A DNA stretch of 64,000 nt, from the NCBI RefSeq assembly GCF_021390515.1, contig NZ_JAJUXI010000002.1, forward strand, positions 682,001 through 746,000. Direction: 5' to 3'. Every line of letters starts with the position of its first letter. Positions within the stretch are counted from its first letter, which is position 1. The stretch is from Dyadobacter sp. CY326 (GTDB lineage: Bacteria > Bacteroidota > Bacteroidia > Cytophagales > Spirosomataceae). The position numbers and the translations under genes are program-made. The notes under the pieces were generated by a model. That model ran no database searches, was not told where the DNA came from, and saw nothing but the letters and a program-made list of their open reading frames with translations. Shown in pieces: positions 25,460 to 34,524 of this stretch.

Positions 25460-27241
25460 TTATTTCACAAATGGCTTAATGGCATCGCCCAACAATTTGT
25501 AACCTCTCGCGTTGGGATGCAGACCGTCCGAGAAAAACGACTCGTCTATCTTTCCGTCTTTTTGCAAAAATACTCGTCCCGGATCCAGATAATTAACATT
25601 CGTCTCGCCGGTTAATTGCGCCAATTTTTCATTGATCAATGCCACTCTTCCCTCCTGCTGCCTTCTTGGATAAATGCCTAACATGGTGATTTGCGCATTG
25701 GGCTGATGGAATCTAATCGCGCCGATCAGCACGCGCCAGCCTTCCAGGATTTCGTCATCCGAATTCAATTGCAAGTTGTTGGTGCCAATGTTTACAAAAA
25801 TCTGTTTAGCCGCAAACCCGTCCAGTTCTCCGTGGTTAATGCGCCATAAGACATTCTCAATGCGGTCCCAACCGTAACCCATGTTCCTTGCGTTTTTACC
25901 AAATGTATTGTCCCAGGAGTCGGCTCCATTCGCGCGCGGTCCTTTCGGAAGTCCGCCCCAGAAATGTGTGATGGAATTGCCGATTATGACAGTTTCAGGC
26001 GCATTTTTCTTGTTAAGATCTAAAATTTCCCGATGCCTCGCTTCCCAATCGTAATTGTTAGGTTCCCGCATTTGAATCACCGGCTGCGTCGTTGAAACTG
26101 TCCCTTTATATTCGTGCAAGATCTGGCGCAAGTGCATTTCATATCCTTCCGCATAACGCATCATTCCGAGGTCATTCGGATGCGTGCCGTCGACTGTTGT
26201 TTCAATATCTTGCCCGAAATCCGCTTTCGGAATGATATACAATTCCTGAATGCCTTCCGATTTTAACTGCGCAAATGCTTCTTTCAATGTCTCATTTACT
26301 TCGCTGTAAAAATGTTTGCTTTGCGGATTAATGTCCTCATCCGTGTAACCCGCGTGCGATGCGAGCACAATGGGCGTTTTTGGATGCTGCTTACGGAGCG
26401 TTCGCGTGGTGGCAAGAATCCGGCTTTTTACGTCTTCAATGGTCAGGCCAAGTTTTGAATCCGGGCGAATGGTGAGGTTTGGCAAACAATCGAGCACAAA
26501 TATTTTGGCGTCAATTTCTGATACAATGCGCACCACTTCCTCTTCAAGGCGCCCGTTTCCCGAAAATCCGAGGTTAACAAGCGGATGATCCAGTTTTCTT
26601 CCCAAAATCGCCGTCCACGCCAATCCTGGACGCGACGCGCAAGCGCCGTGTGCGATGGATGTGCCGTAAATAACGATAGGTTTGTCAGGTCTGGTGGCGA
26701 GCGGCGTAAACTCAGTTCCGTCCGGCGTTCCGATTTCCAGCCATTTGACACTATTGTATAAAGGAAGATAAAGCCTGTATTCGCGCCCTCTTTTGTGATA
26801 AAAATCATTGGGTTCCAGGCCTTTAAATGTGTACGTAATCGTATCACCAAAAGCATATTTCCCTGCACACCAGCGCCAGTCGCCATCGCTGGAAATCGCG
26901 TAAAGGTCCACGCCGCTCACACCCGTCGCCGGCATATGCGGCAGTGCGTGCTTTCCATTGACGACATATCGAACGCTTATTTCAGAAGCATTGGCCCGGA
27001 ACCGAAGCATTAATCCCGCGGATTGGTTTGATAAGCCCCAAACCTGCTCCCTAACCTGCTTTTCGGCGCGAGCTGGCAACCTGTCATATGAATTCTTCAC
27101 TTCCTTAGGCCAAGCTTGCCCTTCCAGAACCGGAAATGTTGCCGTCTGCGGGTTCCACCAGTTTATCCTGGCAGTTTGTGCAAATGTTAGCTGAAAAGAG
27201 AGGAGTAACCCTAGACAAACAGAGGCAGTTTTGAACTTCAT
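25460..27241 (-). CDS. Secreted protein with two SGNH/GDSL hydrolase domains
   Basis: 593 residues with a signal peptide (ending TFAQ). An N-terminal beta domain (about 27-180) precedes a first SGNH hydrolase with Ser195 (GTSIAHG), the SGNG block near 227 and Asp351/His354 (DGTHPN). A second SGNH domain follows with Ser423 (GNSITHFWGG), a GTNN block near 486 and Asp572/His575 (DGLHPN). Both catalytic sets look whole. Likely an extracytoplasmic esterase removing acetyl groups from polysaccharides or sialic acids; the substrate is not clear. Single-domain relatives are the norm, so the doubled form is notable. Confidence 0.85.
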   Translation of the reverse strand: MKFKTASVCLGLLLSFQLTFAQTARINWWNPQTATFPVLEGQAWPKEVKNSYDRLPARAEKQVREQVWGLSNQSAGLMLRFRANASEISVRYVVNGKHALPHMPATGVSGVDLYAISSDGDWRWCAGKYAFGDTITYTFKGLEPNDFYHKRGREYRLYLPLYNSVKWLEIGTPDGTEFTPLATRPDKPIVIYGTSIAHGACASRPGLAWTAILGRKLDHPLVNLGFSGNGRLEEEVVRIVSEIDAKIFVLDCLPNLTIRPDSKLGLTIEDVKSRILATTRTLRKQHPKTPIVLASHAGYTDEDINPQSKHFYSEVNETLKEAFAQLKSEGIQELYIIPKADFGQDIETTVDGTHPNDLGMMRYAEGYEMHLRQILHEYKGTVSTTQPVIQMREPNNYDWEARHREILDLNKKNAPETVIIGNSITHFWGGLPKGPRANGADSWDNTFGKNARNMGYGWDRIENVLWRINHGELDGFAAKQIFVNIGTNNLQLNSDDEILEGWRVLIGAIRFHQPNAQITMLGIYPRRQQEGRVALINEKLAQLTGETNVNYLDPGRVFLQKDGKIDESFFSDGLHPNARGYKLLGDAIKPFVK

Positions 27242-27242
27242 A

Positions 27243-27284
27243 AAAAAGAAAAATGGACACTTTGGATATTTCCAAAAGTGCCCA
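27243..27284 (-). terminator. Intrinsic terminator after the DUF4920 gene
   Basis: On the minus strand, GGGCACTTTTGGA / TCCAAAGTGTCC stem with an AATA loop, one bulge and one G-U pair, followed by a long T-rich tail. It ends just before the SGNH gene start, separating the two transcripts. Confidence 0.75.
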
Positions 27285-27314
27285 TTCGCTTATTTCTTAC
27301 TTTGAAGAAAAGAA

Positions 27315-27764
27315 TTATTTGACGATCACGCCATCTGCAATAAAGGTCAGCTCGTCCTTAGGCTCGGTGATTTTTGCGATCTCCTCTTTGCTTTGCCCCG
27401 CATCTTTGGCATAATGTTGTAAATGCTCGACAGGAATTGTTTTCTTCTGCGCCTGTCCTTCAAAAACAACCGTTTTGCCTGTAATGTCTTTTGGAACAAA
27501 GAATCCGTAATCCTTGAACAGCACGCGCATCGTTTCTCCATTGTCAAGTTTCACAAGCATCCAGCAACCTTTCACCTGACACACGGATTCTACTTCACCG
27601 CTCACTTTGGCAGCCATCTCCGTTTTATCACCCATCCTTTCAGGCAAAGCGCTTGCCTTAATGGCTTCTAGCTCCGTAATTTCCTTGCCAAAATGATTGT
27701 TAGTCTGAGCCTGCGCAGCCAATGTGCCCATTACAAGCATCATCAGCATCATTACATTTTTCAT
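27315..27764 (-). CDS. Secreted DUF4920 protein
   Basis: 149 residues with a signal peptide (ending AAQAQ). The mature part is an OB-like beta domain with two conserved Cys, Cys62 and Cys67 (SVCQVKGCWM), and a following DNGETMRVLFKDYGFFVP block, matching the DUF4920 family of Bacteroidota. Binding of metal or a disulfide role is possible; no reaction is known. It lies 27 bp after the large type IX secreted protein on the same strand. Confidence 0.8.
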   Translation of the reverse strand: MKNVMMLMMLVMGTLAAQAQTNNHFGKEITELEAIKASALPERMGDKTEMAAKVSGEVESVCQVKGCWMLVKLDNGETMRVLFKDYGFFVPKDITGKTVVFEGQAQKKTIPVEHLQHYAKDAGQSKEEIAKITEPKDELTFIADGVIVK

Positions 27765-27791
27765 GTCAATATGTGTTTAAGTGTAAAATAG

Positions 27792-30700
27792 TTATTCCAA
27801 AACTTCGACCCAACCTTTGCAATGATTGCCCTGCGGCGTGTCAACAACATAAAAATACGTCCCATTGCCAATGCCTTTGCCCCAATCATTTTTGTAATCC
27901 GTGGTCTTGAAAACAGATTTGCCCCAACGATTGAAAACTTCCAAAGACGCTGGCAAAACAGGCACGACGAACAAATCATTTTTCCCGTCACCATTTGGCG
28001 TGATCACGTTGGCCAGCGTGAACGGCGGCGCAGCCGTTACTTTTTTGGAGGCCGAAATTGCGCAACCAGCTTTGTTATAAGCGGTTAGTGTAACCGTGTA
28101 TTCGCCGGGCGTTTCGTAAATATATTCATTAATGTTCGGTTCTGTTACAGGGTTGCCTGTGCCCAGGTTCCACTCATAACGCGTCGCATTCTGCGTTTTG
28201 TTGTCCATGGAATAACTAAACGGCGCATTACAAGCTCCTCCCGATTGCGTTATTTCGAAAATCGGCTCAAAAGATCTGTCAACCTTAACCGTAATCTCCC
28301 GAAATGGTCGGCAGCCGTCTGCGTAAACGCCTTCGATGCGGTAAGTCGTTGTTTTCTCTGGTTTCACCGTGACTGACTTGCCAATTGTTTCTTCCAATCC
28401 TTCATTCGCCAGCCAGCGATATTGCGTTCCGTCTCCCGAAACGCTCAGCACAACCGTCGCTCCCGGACAAATCTCCACATCCGGCATATCAACGAAATCT
28501 GACTTCTTATCAACCGCAACTTTCACATTTTCAGTCACTTTACAACCGCTCGCATTGCTGATCTCAACTGAATACTCGGAAGTTTCCTGCACAGTGACAA
28601 ATGGCATTGCGCTCGTCGCATTATCGATTCCGGTGGTCGGCGACCATTTATATTGTGTTCCTCCGGACGCCCAAAGCTGCAATTTCGTGTTTTCACAAAC
28701 AGTCGTGTCCGCTTTAATTTTACTGTTCAGCGTTTCTACGATGATCTTTTTTTGCGCAACATCCACTCTTTTACAACTTAGACGATTGTATGCCTTTAAA
28801 GTAATAGTGTATTCACCCGGTTTTGTAAAAATATATTCCGACTGGTCTTCTTCCCGCGAAAACGTATTTCCGCCCACGTCCCAAATGTAATCGACGCCAC
28901 CTTCGCTGGTGTTGACAAATGAAAGCGACAGCGGCGCGCAACCGCGCAACACATCTTTGGTGCTTCCGGAATACACATCAAAATCAGCTTTAAGACGATC
29001 AATGTCTATTTTGAACGCGGCATTGTTACAATTATCGCTGTTGTTTGTCTTGGACCAAGCTTGTGGTGTAACCGGAAACCCGCTGCCTCCGCAGGCACAA
29101 GTTGCGTGATATATTGTCCCATTTTTGTCAAAACGGCTTGTTCCCCCATCCACGTGGTCGCCCTGAACTGTGCCTGATCGGTCGCGGCTGCCGAAATAGG
29201 TGGCATATAAAAGTGATTTTGCTCCCTGTTCTAAAATGGCAATGTAAAAATTGTTTCCATTGGTCAAAGACTGAATCGCGTCATCCGTCACGACGAGACC
29301 ACGTGTGGTGCTGCTTGTGTTGTTTCCGGTGGAAGCATTCACACTGCCTCCCCATCCTGCCAGATAAATATTTCCGCATTCGCTCACCAGAAAAGCCGTC
29401 GGTGAAATGTCCGGAACGCCCCGGCCCGACCCGATAACGGTGGAAAAAACTGTTTTGGACAAATTTGCGTCCAATGCATGCACGAACTGCCCGCTTTTCG
29501 CATTCTGGTAAACGCCCTGGCTTACAGGGTAAGCGCCGTTTGTGAGGCCGTAAACATATACATTGTTACTTTGGTCAAGGTCCAATAAGTAAGCGCCATC
29601 CTGATTTGCTGTGCCCAAATAAGTTGCGCCTGATAATTTATCATTGGCATAATGCACAACAAAACCATCTTCCGTCCCGCTTAGATCTTTCTGATAAGCG
29701 GTTGCATTCGTAGGGAGTTTGGCGCTCTGTGTGATGCCAGCTACGTAAATATCGCCATTCGCCGACAGCTTTAAAGAATTTGCAGCATCCCATTGATTTC
29801 CGCCAATATATGTGCTCCAAAGCAAAGCATTGAGCGTGGCATTTAATTTAAAAACAACGCCATCCTGCATGCCCGCCATTTTATCCTGCACCGGGTTTTT
29901 GACAGGAAAATTGGTTGAATTGGTTGAAGAAACAACCAGCACATTATCATCTTTGTCTACGCCGATCTCTCCCCTGAAACTATCTCCATAGTTTTTGATC
30001 ACTACATTGTCCGTCATACTCACGCCATCATTTCCGTTTCCGCCGACGAATGTTGATGCAGTGAGCTGCTTGCCGTCCAGGCTCAGTTTGGAGATAAAAA
30101 TATCGCCGCCGTTTTCAAGATCTAGTCCTGAAATGGGAATAACCTTCGTTCCGCCACCGAATGCAGTTTGAAATGCGCCGGTCCGGATCGGGAAATTTTT
30201 GGAAGACGTCGTGCCAAGAATTAATAATTCCTTCTTGCTGTTGACGATTAAGCTGCTTGGGATGTCGACGTGGCTGCCGCCGATGAATGTTGCGTATACA
30301 AGTTTGCTTCCGTCGGGTGTGAATTTCATGATCGAAACGTCAACCAAGCCTTCAAATTTAGTCTGGAATGCTCCGACCGTTGCAGGAAAATTAGCTCCAA
30401 AAACAGTTCCGCCGGAATATAAATTGCCCTCGTCATCGTAAGTGGCCGTGTGCCCCCAGTTGTCAGCAACCGAGCCGGAATAAGTTGAAAAAATCAATTC
30501 CGGGTCAATGGTGAGATTTTCTGACTTGTTATAAGCTTTTGGAATGTCAAATGTGGCCACATTGTCTGCCGATAACACGAATTTGGACGACACTTCCGTC
30601 GTTCTCGCATTGGCCTTTTGAAATGAATATGGCTCTGCTTCTTTAAACTGCCCAATGCTTGTTTTTACAACGATTTGTCCGGTTTCGTTAATGCTAACTT

Positions 30701-31244
30701 TTTCAGCACCATTGTATTTCATTCGGATAAGGGAAGGATCGGCCTGCGGATGCACGATGAACTCGTATTTAAGCGTCATCTGGTGCAAATAAACGCGCAT
30801 ATCAATTCCAGGATAAAGATTTTGGTAAATAACTTCTTCAAAACCCTTCACACCGCCAGCCCAACGGCTTTCTTCTTTCCCCAAAAAATAATTGAAACGT
30901 GTCTCGACGGGAAGCTTTCCGGCATGTTTTACATCGAGTGAAGCTCCTTCAAACTTAACTTCCACGCCATGCGCGGCAATGTTTGAATCATTGGCTCGTG
31001 CCGCAGCTGACACCGCACGTTGCTTGCCATGGTTGGCCGAAACTTGCTTGGCATCATATAACACATAAACGAGCGATTGCTTTTTCAGGAAAAGGAAGCC
31101 TCCGGGGATTTCTGTGCGGAAAAGAATGTCGGAATCCCACTGACCGCGGTTTTCAATAAAATGCATTCCTGCCGCGACAGAATGAGCGGCGAAGCAAGAA
31201 AAGAAGAGGGAAATTAAGATTGTAGCACGTAAAGTTCTCCGCAT
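27792..31244 (-). CDS. Large type IX secreted protein with beta-propeller, PKD and type B sorting domains
   Basis: 1150 residues from ATG 31244 (signal peptide MRRTLRATILISLFFSCFAAH). An ATG at 31454 is in frame, but lies inside the upstream ABC gene. The order is: an N-terminal ENRGQWDSDILFRTEIPGG-type domain, SBBP-like propeller repeats (about 250-700), PKD-like domains (about 790-870 and 1010-1080), Ig-like repeats between, and a C-terminal gliding-motility/T9SS type B sorting domain starting NVITPNGDGKNDLF and ending in HCKGWVEVLE. It is exported and held at or released from the cell surface. Exact role unknown; adhesion or gliding is an inference. Confidence 0.9.
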   Translation of the reverse strand: MRRTLRATILISLFFSCFAAHSVAAGMHFIENRGQWDSDILFRTEIPGGFLFLKKQSLVYVLYDAKQVSANHGKQRAVSAAARANDSNIAAHGVEVKFEGASLDVKHAGKLPVETRFNYFLGKEESRWAGGVKGFEEVIYQNLYPGIDMRVYLHQMTLKYEFIVHPQADPSLIRMKYNGAEKVSINETGQIVVKTSIGQFKEAEPYSFQKANARTTEVSSKFVLSADNVATFDIPKAYNKSENLTIDPELIFSTYSGSVADNWGHTATYDDEGNLYSGGTVFGANFPATVGAFQTKFEGLVDVSIMKFTPDGSKLVYATFIGGSHVDIPSSLIVNSKKELLILGTTSSKNFPIRTGAFQTAFGGGTKVIPISGLDLENGGDIFISKLSLDGKQLTASTFVGGNGNDGVSMTDNVVIKNYGDSFRGEIGVDKDDNVLVVSSTNSTNFPVKNPVQDKMAGMQDGVVFKLNATLNALLWSTYIGGNQWDAANSLKLSANGDIYVAGITQSAKLPTNATAYQKDLSGTEDGFVVHYANDKLSGATYLGTANQDGAYLLDLDQSNNVYVYGLTNGAYPVSQGVYQNAKSGQFVHALDANLSKTVFSTVIGSGRGVPDISPTAFLVSECGNIYLAGWGGSVNASTGNNTSSTTRGLVVTDDAIQSLTNGNNFYIAILEQGAKSLLYATYFGSRDRSGTVQGDHVDGGTSRFDKNGTIYHATCACGGSGFPVTPQAWSKTNNSDNCNNAAFKIDIDRLKADFDVYSGSTKDVLRGCAPLSLSFVNTSEGGVDYIWDVGGNTFSREEDQSEYIFTKPGEYTITLKAYNRLSCKRVDVAQKKIIVETLNSKIKADTTVCENTKLQLWASGGTQYKWSPTTGIDNATSAMPFVTVQETSEYSVEISNASGCKVTENVKVAVDKKSDFVDMPDVEICPGATVVLSVSGDGTQYRWLANEGLEETIGKSVTVKPEKTTTYRIEGVYADGCRPFREITVKVDRSFEPIFEITQSGGACNAPFSYSMDNKTQNATRYEWNLGTGNPVTEPNINEYIYETPGEYTVTLTAYNKAGCAISASKKVTAAPPFTLANVITPNGDGKNDLFVVPVLPASLEVFNRWGKSVFKTTDYKNDWGKGIGNGTYFYVVDTPQGNHCKGWVEVLE

Positions 31245-31263
31245 AAAATGCTCCGCTGTGTTT

Positions 31264-31884
31264 CTATTTGAACGCAGAAACCGAAATGATATTTTTACAA
31301 AATTCATATTCCTGCTGCACATTAGAACCGAGCAAAACAAGCTGATTCTGTGTGTGATGCACCACATGATCGAGATACCAATTGATGCCCTGAACATCCA
31401 GATTTGTCGTCGGTTCATCCAGGAAAATAATGGGAACGTCGGACATAAACGCAAGGCCTAATTTCACCCGCTGTTTCATTCCTGAGGAAAAGTGGCGGAT
31501 GGTTTTGTTGCTCGCATGCGGGAGTTGGATAAATTCCTCAAAATCTTTGAACGACAATCCGTTTTTGAATGGCTTAAACTTGCTGTGAAATTCAATGAGC
31601 TCACGAAGTGTAAATTCTTCAATCAATTCAAGATAAGGCGCGGCGATCACCAGATGTTTATACCAATCATCAACTTCCACTTCCTTTCCCTGCAAATTCG
31701 TGTAAGTAATAATGCCCTCAGAAACAGGCACCATGCCGGTTAGCAGTTGCAGTAATGTCGATTTTCCACTTCCATTAGGACCGACAAAAACATATTGTTG
31801 CCCAGCTTGCAAAGCGAAGCTCGCATTTCGAATAATCCACTCCTTGACAAATTTTTTCCCTATTTTCTCAACTGTTATCTGCAC
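31264..31884 (-). CDS. Single-domain ABC ATPase without usual Q-loop Gln and H-loop His
   Basis: 206 residues. Walker A GPNGSGKST (35-43), signature FSSGMKQRV (132-140) and Walker B IIFLDEPTTNLD (152-163) are clear. The position expected for the Q-loop Gln reads AAPYLEL, and the H-loop His is replaced by Asn188 or nearby (LLGSNVQQEY). No permease gene is adjacent, so it may pair with an unlinked membrane protein or work in a non-transport role. It is 19 bp upstream of the type IX secreted protein on the same strand. Closest in style to CcmA/YadG-type ATPases. Confidence 0.85.
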   Translation of the reverse strand: MQITVEKIGKKFVKEWIIRNASFALQAGQQYVFVGPNGSGKSTLLQLLTGMVPVSEGIITYTNLQGKEVEVDDWYKHLVIAAPYLELIEEFTLRELIEFHSKFKPFKNGLSFKDFEEFIQLPHASNKTIRHFSSGMKQRVKLGLAFMSDVPIIFLDEPTTNLDVQGINWYLDHVVHHTQNQLVLLGSNVQQEYEFCKNIISVSAFK

Positions 31885-31926
31885 TTTTCAAAACTTTGAA
31901 TAGATAAAGGCCGCCACAAAACCTAT

Positions 31927-32826
31927 TTATTTTGCTGCATAATGGTCGAATGCTGCCTTGGAAACCTGCGCCATAACCGTTTCAATTGCTTGCAGTCCGG
32001 CGGTTGAATTTGAGACAAATAACACAATCGCGAAACTTTCGCCATTGGGCATTTTGACGACGCCAACGTCATTGACCGCCGCCATAAGGCCTTTATCATT
32101 GGTTCCGGATGTGCCGGTCTTGTGCGCTACAACCGCCTCTTTGGGCAATTGCCCCTTGATCCGGTTTAATCCTGTCGGGCCATCGATCATGATTTTGGTC
32201 AAAAAATCATGACTGGTTTTGGAAAGATTCTTTCCCTTGTAAAAAATATCGAGCAACTGCAACATTGCGCCGGGCTTGCACCAATTTGTATATTGAACAT
32301 TCCAATCCTGCCCCATTTGCTCTTCGTTGGCCACAATCGCAATGTCTTTTACGCCCAAACCATGCACATAATCCTCAACAGGTTTGATCCCGCCCATCAA
32401 TCGGAAGAGAACGTCGCAAGCAATGTTATCGCTTAGTGAAACCATGCTGGCAAGCAAGTCAGCAATGGTTAAATCGACGTTTCCATCTGGATATTTGTCC
32501 CTTAGTGGGCTGTAAGTTTTTAACTGAATGTCCTGTTTTGTGAGGTGATAAGGCTGGTTTAATGAAACTTTTCCCTTATCCACTTGATCCAGAACGGCCA
32601 TTGCGATAGGAAACTTGAATGTGCTCAGCATTGGAAACTTGTGATCCGGGTTTAGGACGGTCGTTTCCTTGGTTTGTAAATTCAGGACTGCAACGCCTGT
32701 AATGCCGTCAATTTGCTTTGTAATGCGCTCTAACTCGCTTTTGAAATTTGTTTGTTGCGCTGATAAGAGATTGGGTAAAAAAAATACGCTTGCTAACAGA
32801 ATGCTCCTTAATGTCCTAATTTTCAT
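31927..32826 (-). CDS. Class A beta-lactamase, PER-like subclass A2
   Basis: 299 residues from ATG 32826, which begins a signal peptide (MKIRTLRSILLASVFFLPNLLSAQ). Catalytic motifs are complete: Ser68-x-x-Lys71 (STFK), Ser132-Asp-Asn134, omega-loop Glu168/Glu169 (ANEEQM) and Lys236-Thr-Gly238 (KTGTSG). The NEEQM form and the following QYTNW segment are typical of the A2 subclass (PER, CblA, CepA). It hydrolyses beta-lactams in the periplasm; spectrum cannot be judged. The start overlaps the CNNM/CBS gene by 11 bp, which implies coupled translation. No mobile element flanks it, so it is probably intrinsic. Confidence 0.92.
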   Translation of the reverse strand: MKIRTLRSILLASVFFLPNLLSAQQTNFKSELERITKQIDGITGVAVLNLQTKETTVLNPDHKFPMLSTFKFPIAMAVLDQVDKGKVSLNQPYHLTKQDIQLKTYSPLRDKYPDGNVDLTIADLLASMVSLSDNIACDVLFRLMGGIKPVEDYVHGLGVKDIAIVANEEQMGQDWNVQYTNWCKPGAMLQLLDIFYKGKNLSKTSHDFLTKIMIDGPTGLNRIKGQLPKEAVVAHKTGTSGTNDKGLMAAVNDVGVVKMPNGESFAIVLFVSNSTAGLQAIETVMAQVSKAAFDHYAAK

Positions 32827-34060
32827 TTGGTTGCCTATTTCCTTTTTTAGTCTGATCACTCTTTTCTGCTTTCTTTTCTCTTTCCTCAATCGTTAATCTT
32901 ACGAGTTCGATGCGTGTGTCCTGCATGGAAACGACCTGGAACGCATATGGGGGAATGCTCACGGTTTCATTCACTTCGGGCAAGTCGCCAAACGTGTCGA
33001 TTAACATGCCGGCCAATGTGTCGTAATCACCCTCAGGAAGTTCCCAGCCATACTTTTCGTTCAAATAATCAAGCTCGTGACGCGCGCTGAGAATGTAAGT
33101 ATCGTCGTCCAGTTTCCGCTCGGTCCAGTCTTCTGTGGAGTCATATTCATCCTGGATTTCTCCAAAAATTTGCTCGACAACATCTTCCACACTGACCAGT
33201 CCTGACGTCCCGCCAAATTCGTCCACAACCAATGCAAGACTTCTTCTTTCTTCCAAAAAACGAAGCATTAAGTCACTGGCTGGCATTGCTTCGGGCACTA
33301 TCAGGATCGGTGTAATGATGTTACTGATCTCTTTTGGTTTTTTGAAAAGGGACAAGGCATGGCAATAACCTAGGACTTCATCCACGGATTCACGGTGGAC
33401 AATGATTTTGGAATGGCCGCTTGTCAGGAATGCAGTTCTTAAATCTTCAATACTCGCATTCACATTAACAGCGGAAATTTCTGTTCGTGGAATCATACAG
33501 TCGCGAATCCGCAAATCCTTGAAATCCAATGCGTTGATAAACATTCGTTCTTCAATGCTGTGATCGTCGAAATCGGGATCGTCGGCAGAAATAGCATCGT
33601 CACGCAAAGAGGGCGACAAGATATTTTCCTTTACAAATGGCTCAACAACCCAGTAAAGTGGCGTTATGACCCATTCTGCGAAGCGAACGGGGAATGTAGA
33701 AAGATCTAATATTTTGGGAAACGCGCGTCCGATCCTGACCCAGCTCGAATAACTGGCCATCCAAACGACGATCAGCACGGCAAACATTCCGGCAACCAAT
33801 GCACCTTCGTGAACGCCAAGATCCACCAAAAGCACCGGGTAAAACGTAGCAACCGCCAAAAAACAGCCCATTGCAATGGTCAGCAAACGAATCATGCGCA
33901 GCACGCGGCGCCAGTATAATGTCTGAAAAACCTCCTCAGATTTCTCGTGACGCAATGAGTAACGGTCGACAGAAATATCGAGCAAAACCGATCGCACGGC
34001 GCCATAATAACCCGCCAGGATAAAAAACACAACCGTTAAACCCAGGAATAGCATGCTCAT
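32816..34060 (-). CDS. CNNM/CBS/CorC-domain membrane protein (hemolysin C family)
   Basis: 414 residues. An N-terminal CNNM (DUF21) region with three to four membrane helices (about 1-150), a CBS pair (about 185-310, MIPRTEISAVNV and GTSGLVSVEDVVEQIFGEI) and a C-terminal CorC_HlyC domain (about 320-400) follow the order of TlyC/CorC proteins. The family is linked to magnesium or cobalt handling; in Bacteroidota the gliding protein GldE shares this build, so that is an alternative. It overlaps the 81-aa gene upstream by 4 bp and beta-lactamase downstream by 11 bp. Confidence 0.88.
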   Translation of the reverse strand: MSMLFLGLTVVFFILAGYYGAVRSVLLDISVDRYSLRHEKSEEVFQTLYWRRVLRMIRLLTIAMGCFLAVATFYPVLLVDLGVHEGALVAGMFAVLIVVWMASYSSWVRIGRAFPKILDLSTFPVRFAEWVITPLYWVVEPFVKENILSPSLRDDAISADDPDFDDHSIEERMFINALDFKDLRIRDCMIPRTEISAVNVNASIEDLRTAFLTSGHSKIIVHRESVDEVLGYCHALSLFKKPKEISNIITPILIVPEAMPASDLMLRFLEERRSLALVVDEFGGTSGLVSVEDVVEQIFGEIQDEYDSTEDWTERKLDDDTYILSARHELDYLNEKYGWELPEGDYDTLAGMLIDTFGDLPEVNETVSIPPYAFQVVSMQDTRIELVRLTIEEREKKAEKSDQTKKGNRQPNEN

Positions 34061-34302
34061 TTTTTGGAAGATTTAACAGGCTTATTCTTTTTTATCTCAA
34101 CTTTCATTTCGGCTTCTTTTTTGGCAAGTAATGACGCTTTCAAACGGTTGAACTGAAAAACGAGTAAACTCATAATGCTCAGCAACAGCAGCCAATAACT
34201 TTCAAACATGGTCGTCCTGCGAAATTCAAGCACCCACACCACAAAAAAGCCGAGTGCAAGGGCAAGGAGGATCGTTCTGGTAAGTTTGGAATTCATCAAC
34301 AA
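34057..34302 (-). CDS. Small membrane protein of unknown function
   Basis: 81 residues with two hydrophobic segments (about 8-26 and 36-50) and a very basic tail ending KPVKSSKK. No family recognised. Its stop overlaps the start of the CNNM/CBS gene by 4 bp, so it is likely translated with it and may be a partner in the same membrane complex. Met3 (34296) is an alternative start. Confidence 0.65.
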   Translation of the reverse strand: MLMNSKLTRTILLALALGFFVVWVLEFRRTTMFESYWLLLLSIMSLLVFQFNRLKASLLAKKEAEMKVEIKKNKPVKSSKK

Positions 34303-34447
34303 TTCTTTGGTAACACAATCATGCCCACAAATGGCGGCAAATTCAAAGATACGCAGATTGCGCCAAAACGATTATGAATAGATTAATCTTCGTCACAATC
34401 CATAATATACCATTGATATTTCCTCCATTTTCTCTAAAATACCTAAC

Positions 34448-34476
34448 TTGCAGCGATTCCCGCACAGTTCTTTTTG
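34448..34476 (+). promoter_or_regulatory. Candidate promoter of fbaA
   Basis: TTG (34448-34450), 18 bp, TCTTTTTG (34469-34476), close to the Bacteroidota pattern and about 50 bp before the fbaA ATG. Confidence 0.4.
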
Positions 34477-34524
34477 TATAAAAGAATTGTAAAATTTATT
34501 CTTGAAAAAATATTCTTTATTACT

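Noticed and set aside
31245-31454. 70-residue N-terminal extension of the type IX secreted protein
   Set aside because: It lies wholly inside the ABC ATPase gene in another frame; the signal peptide begins at 31244.
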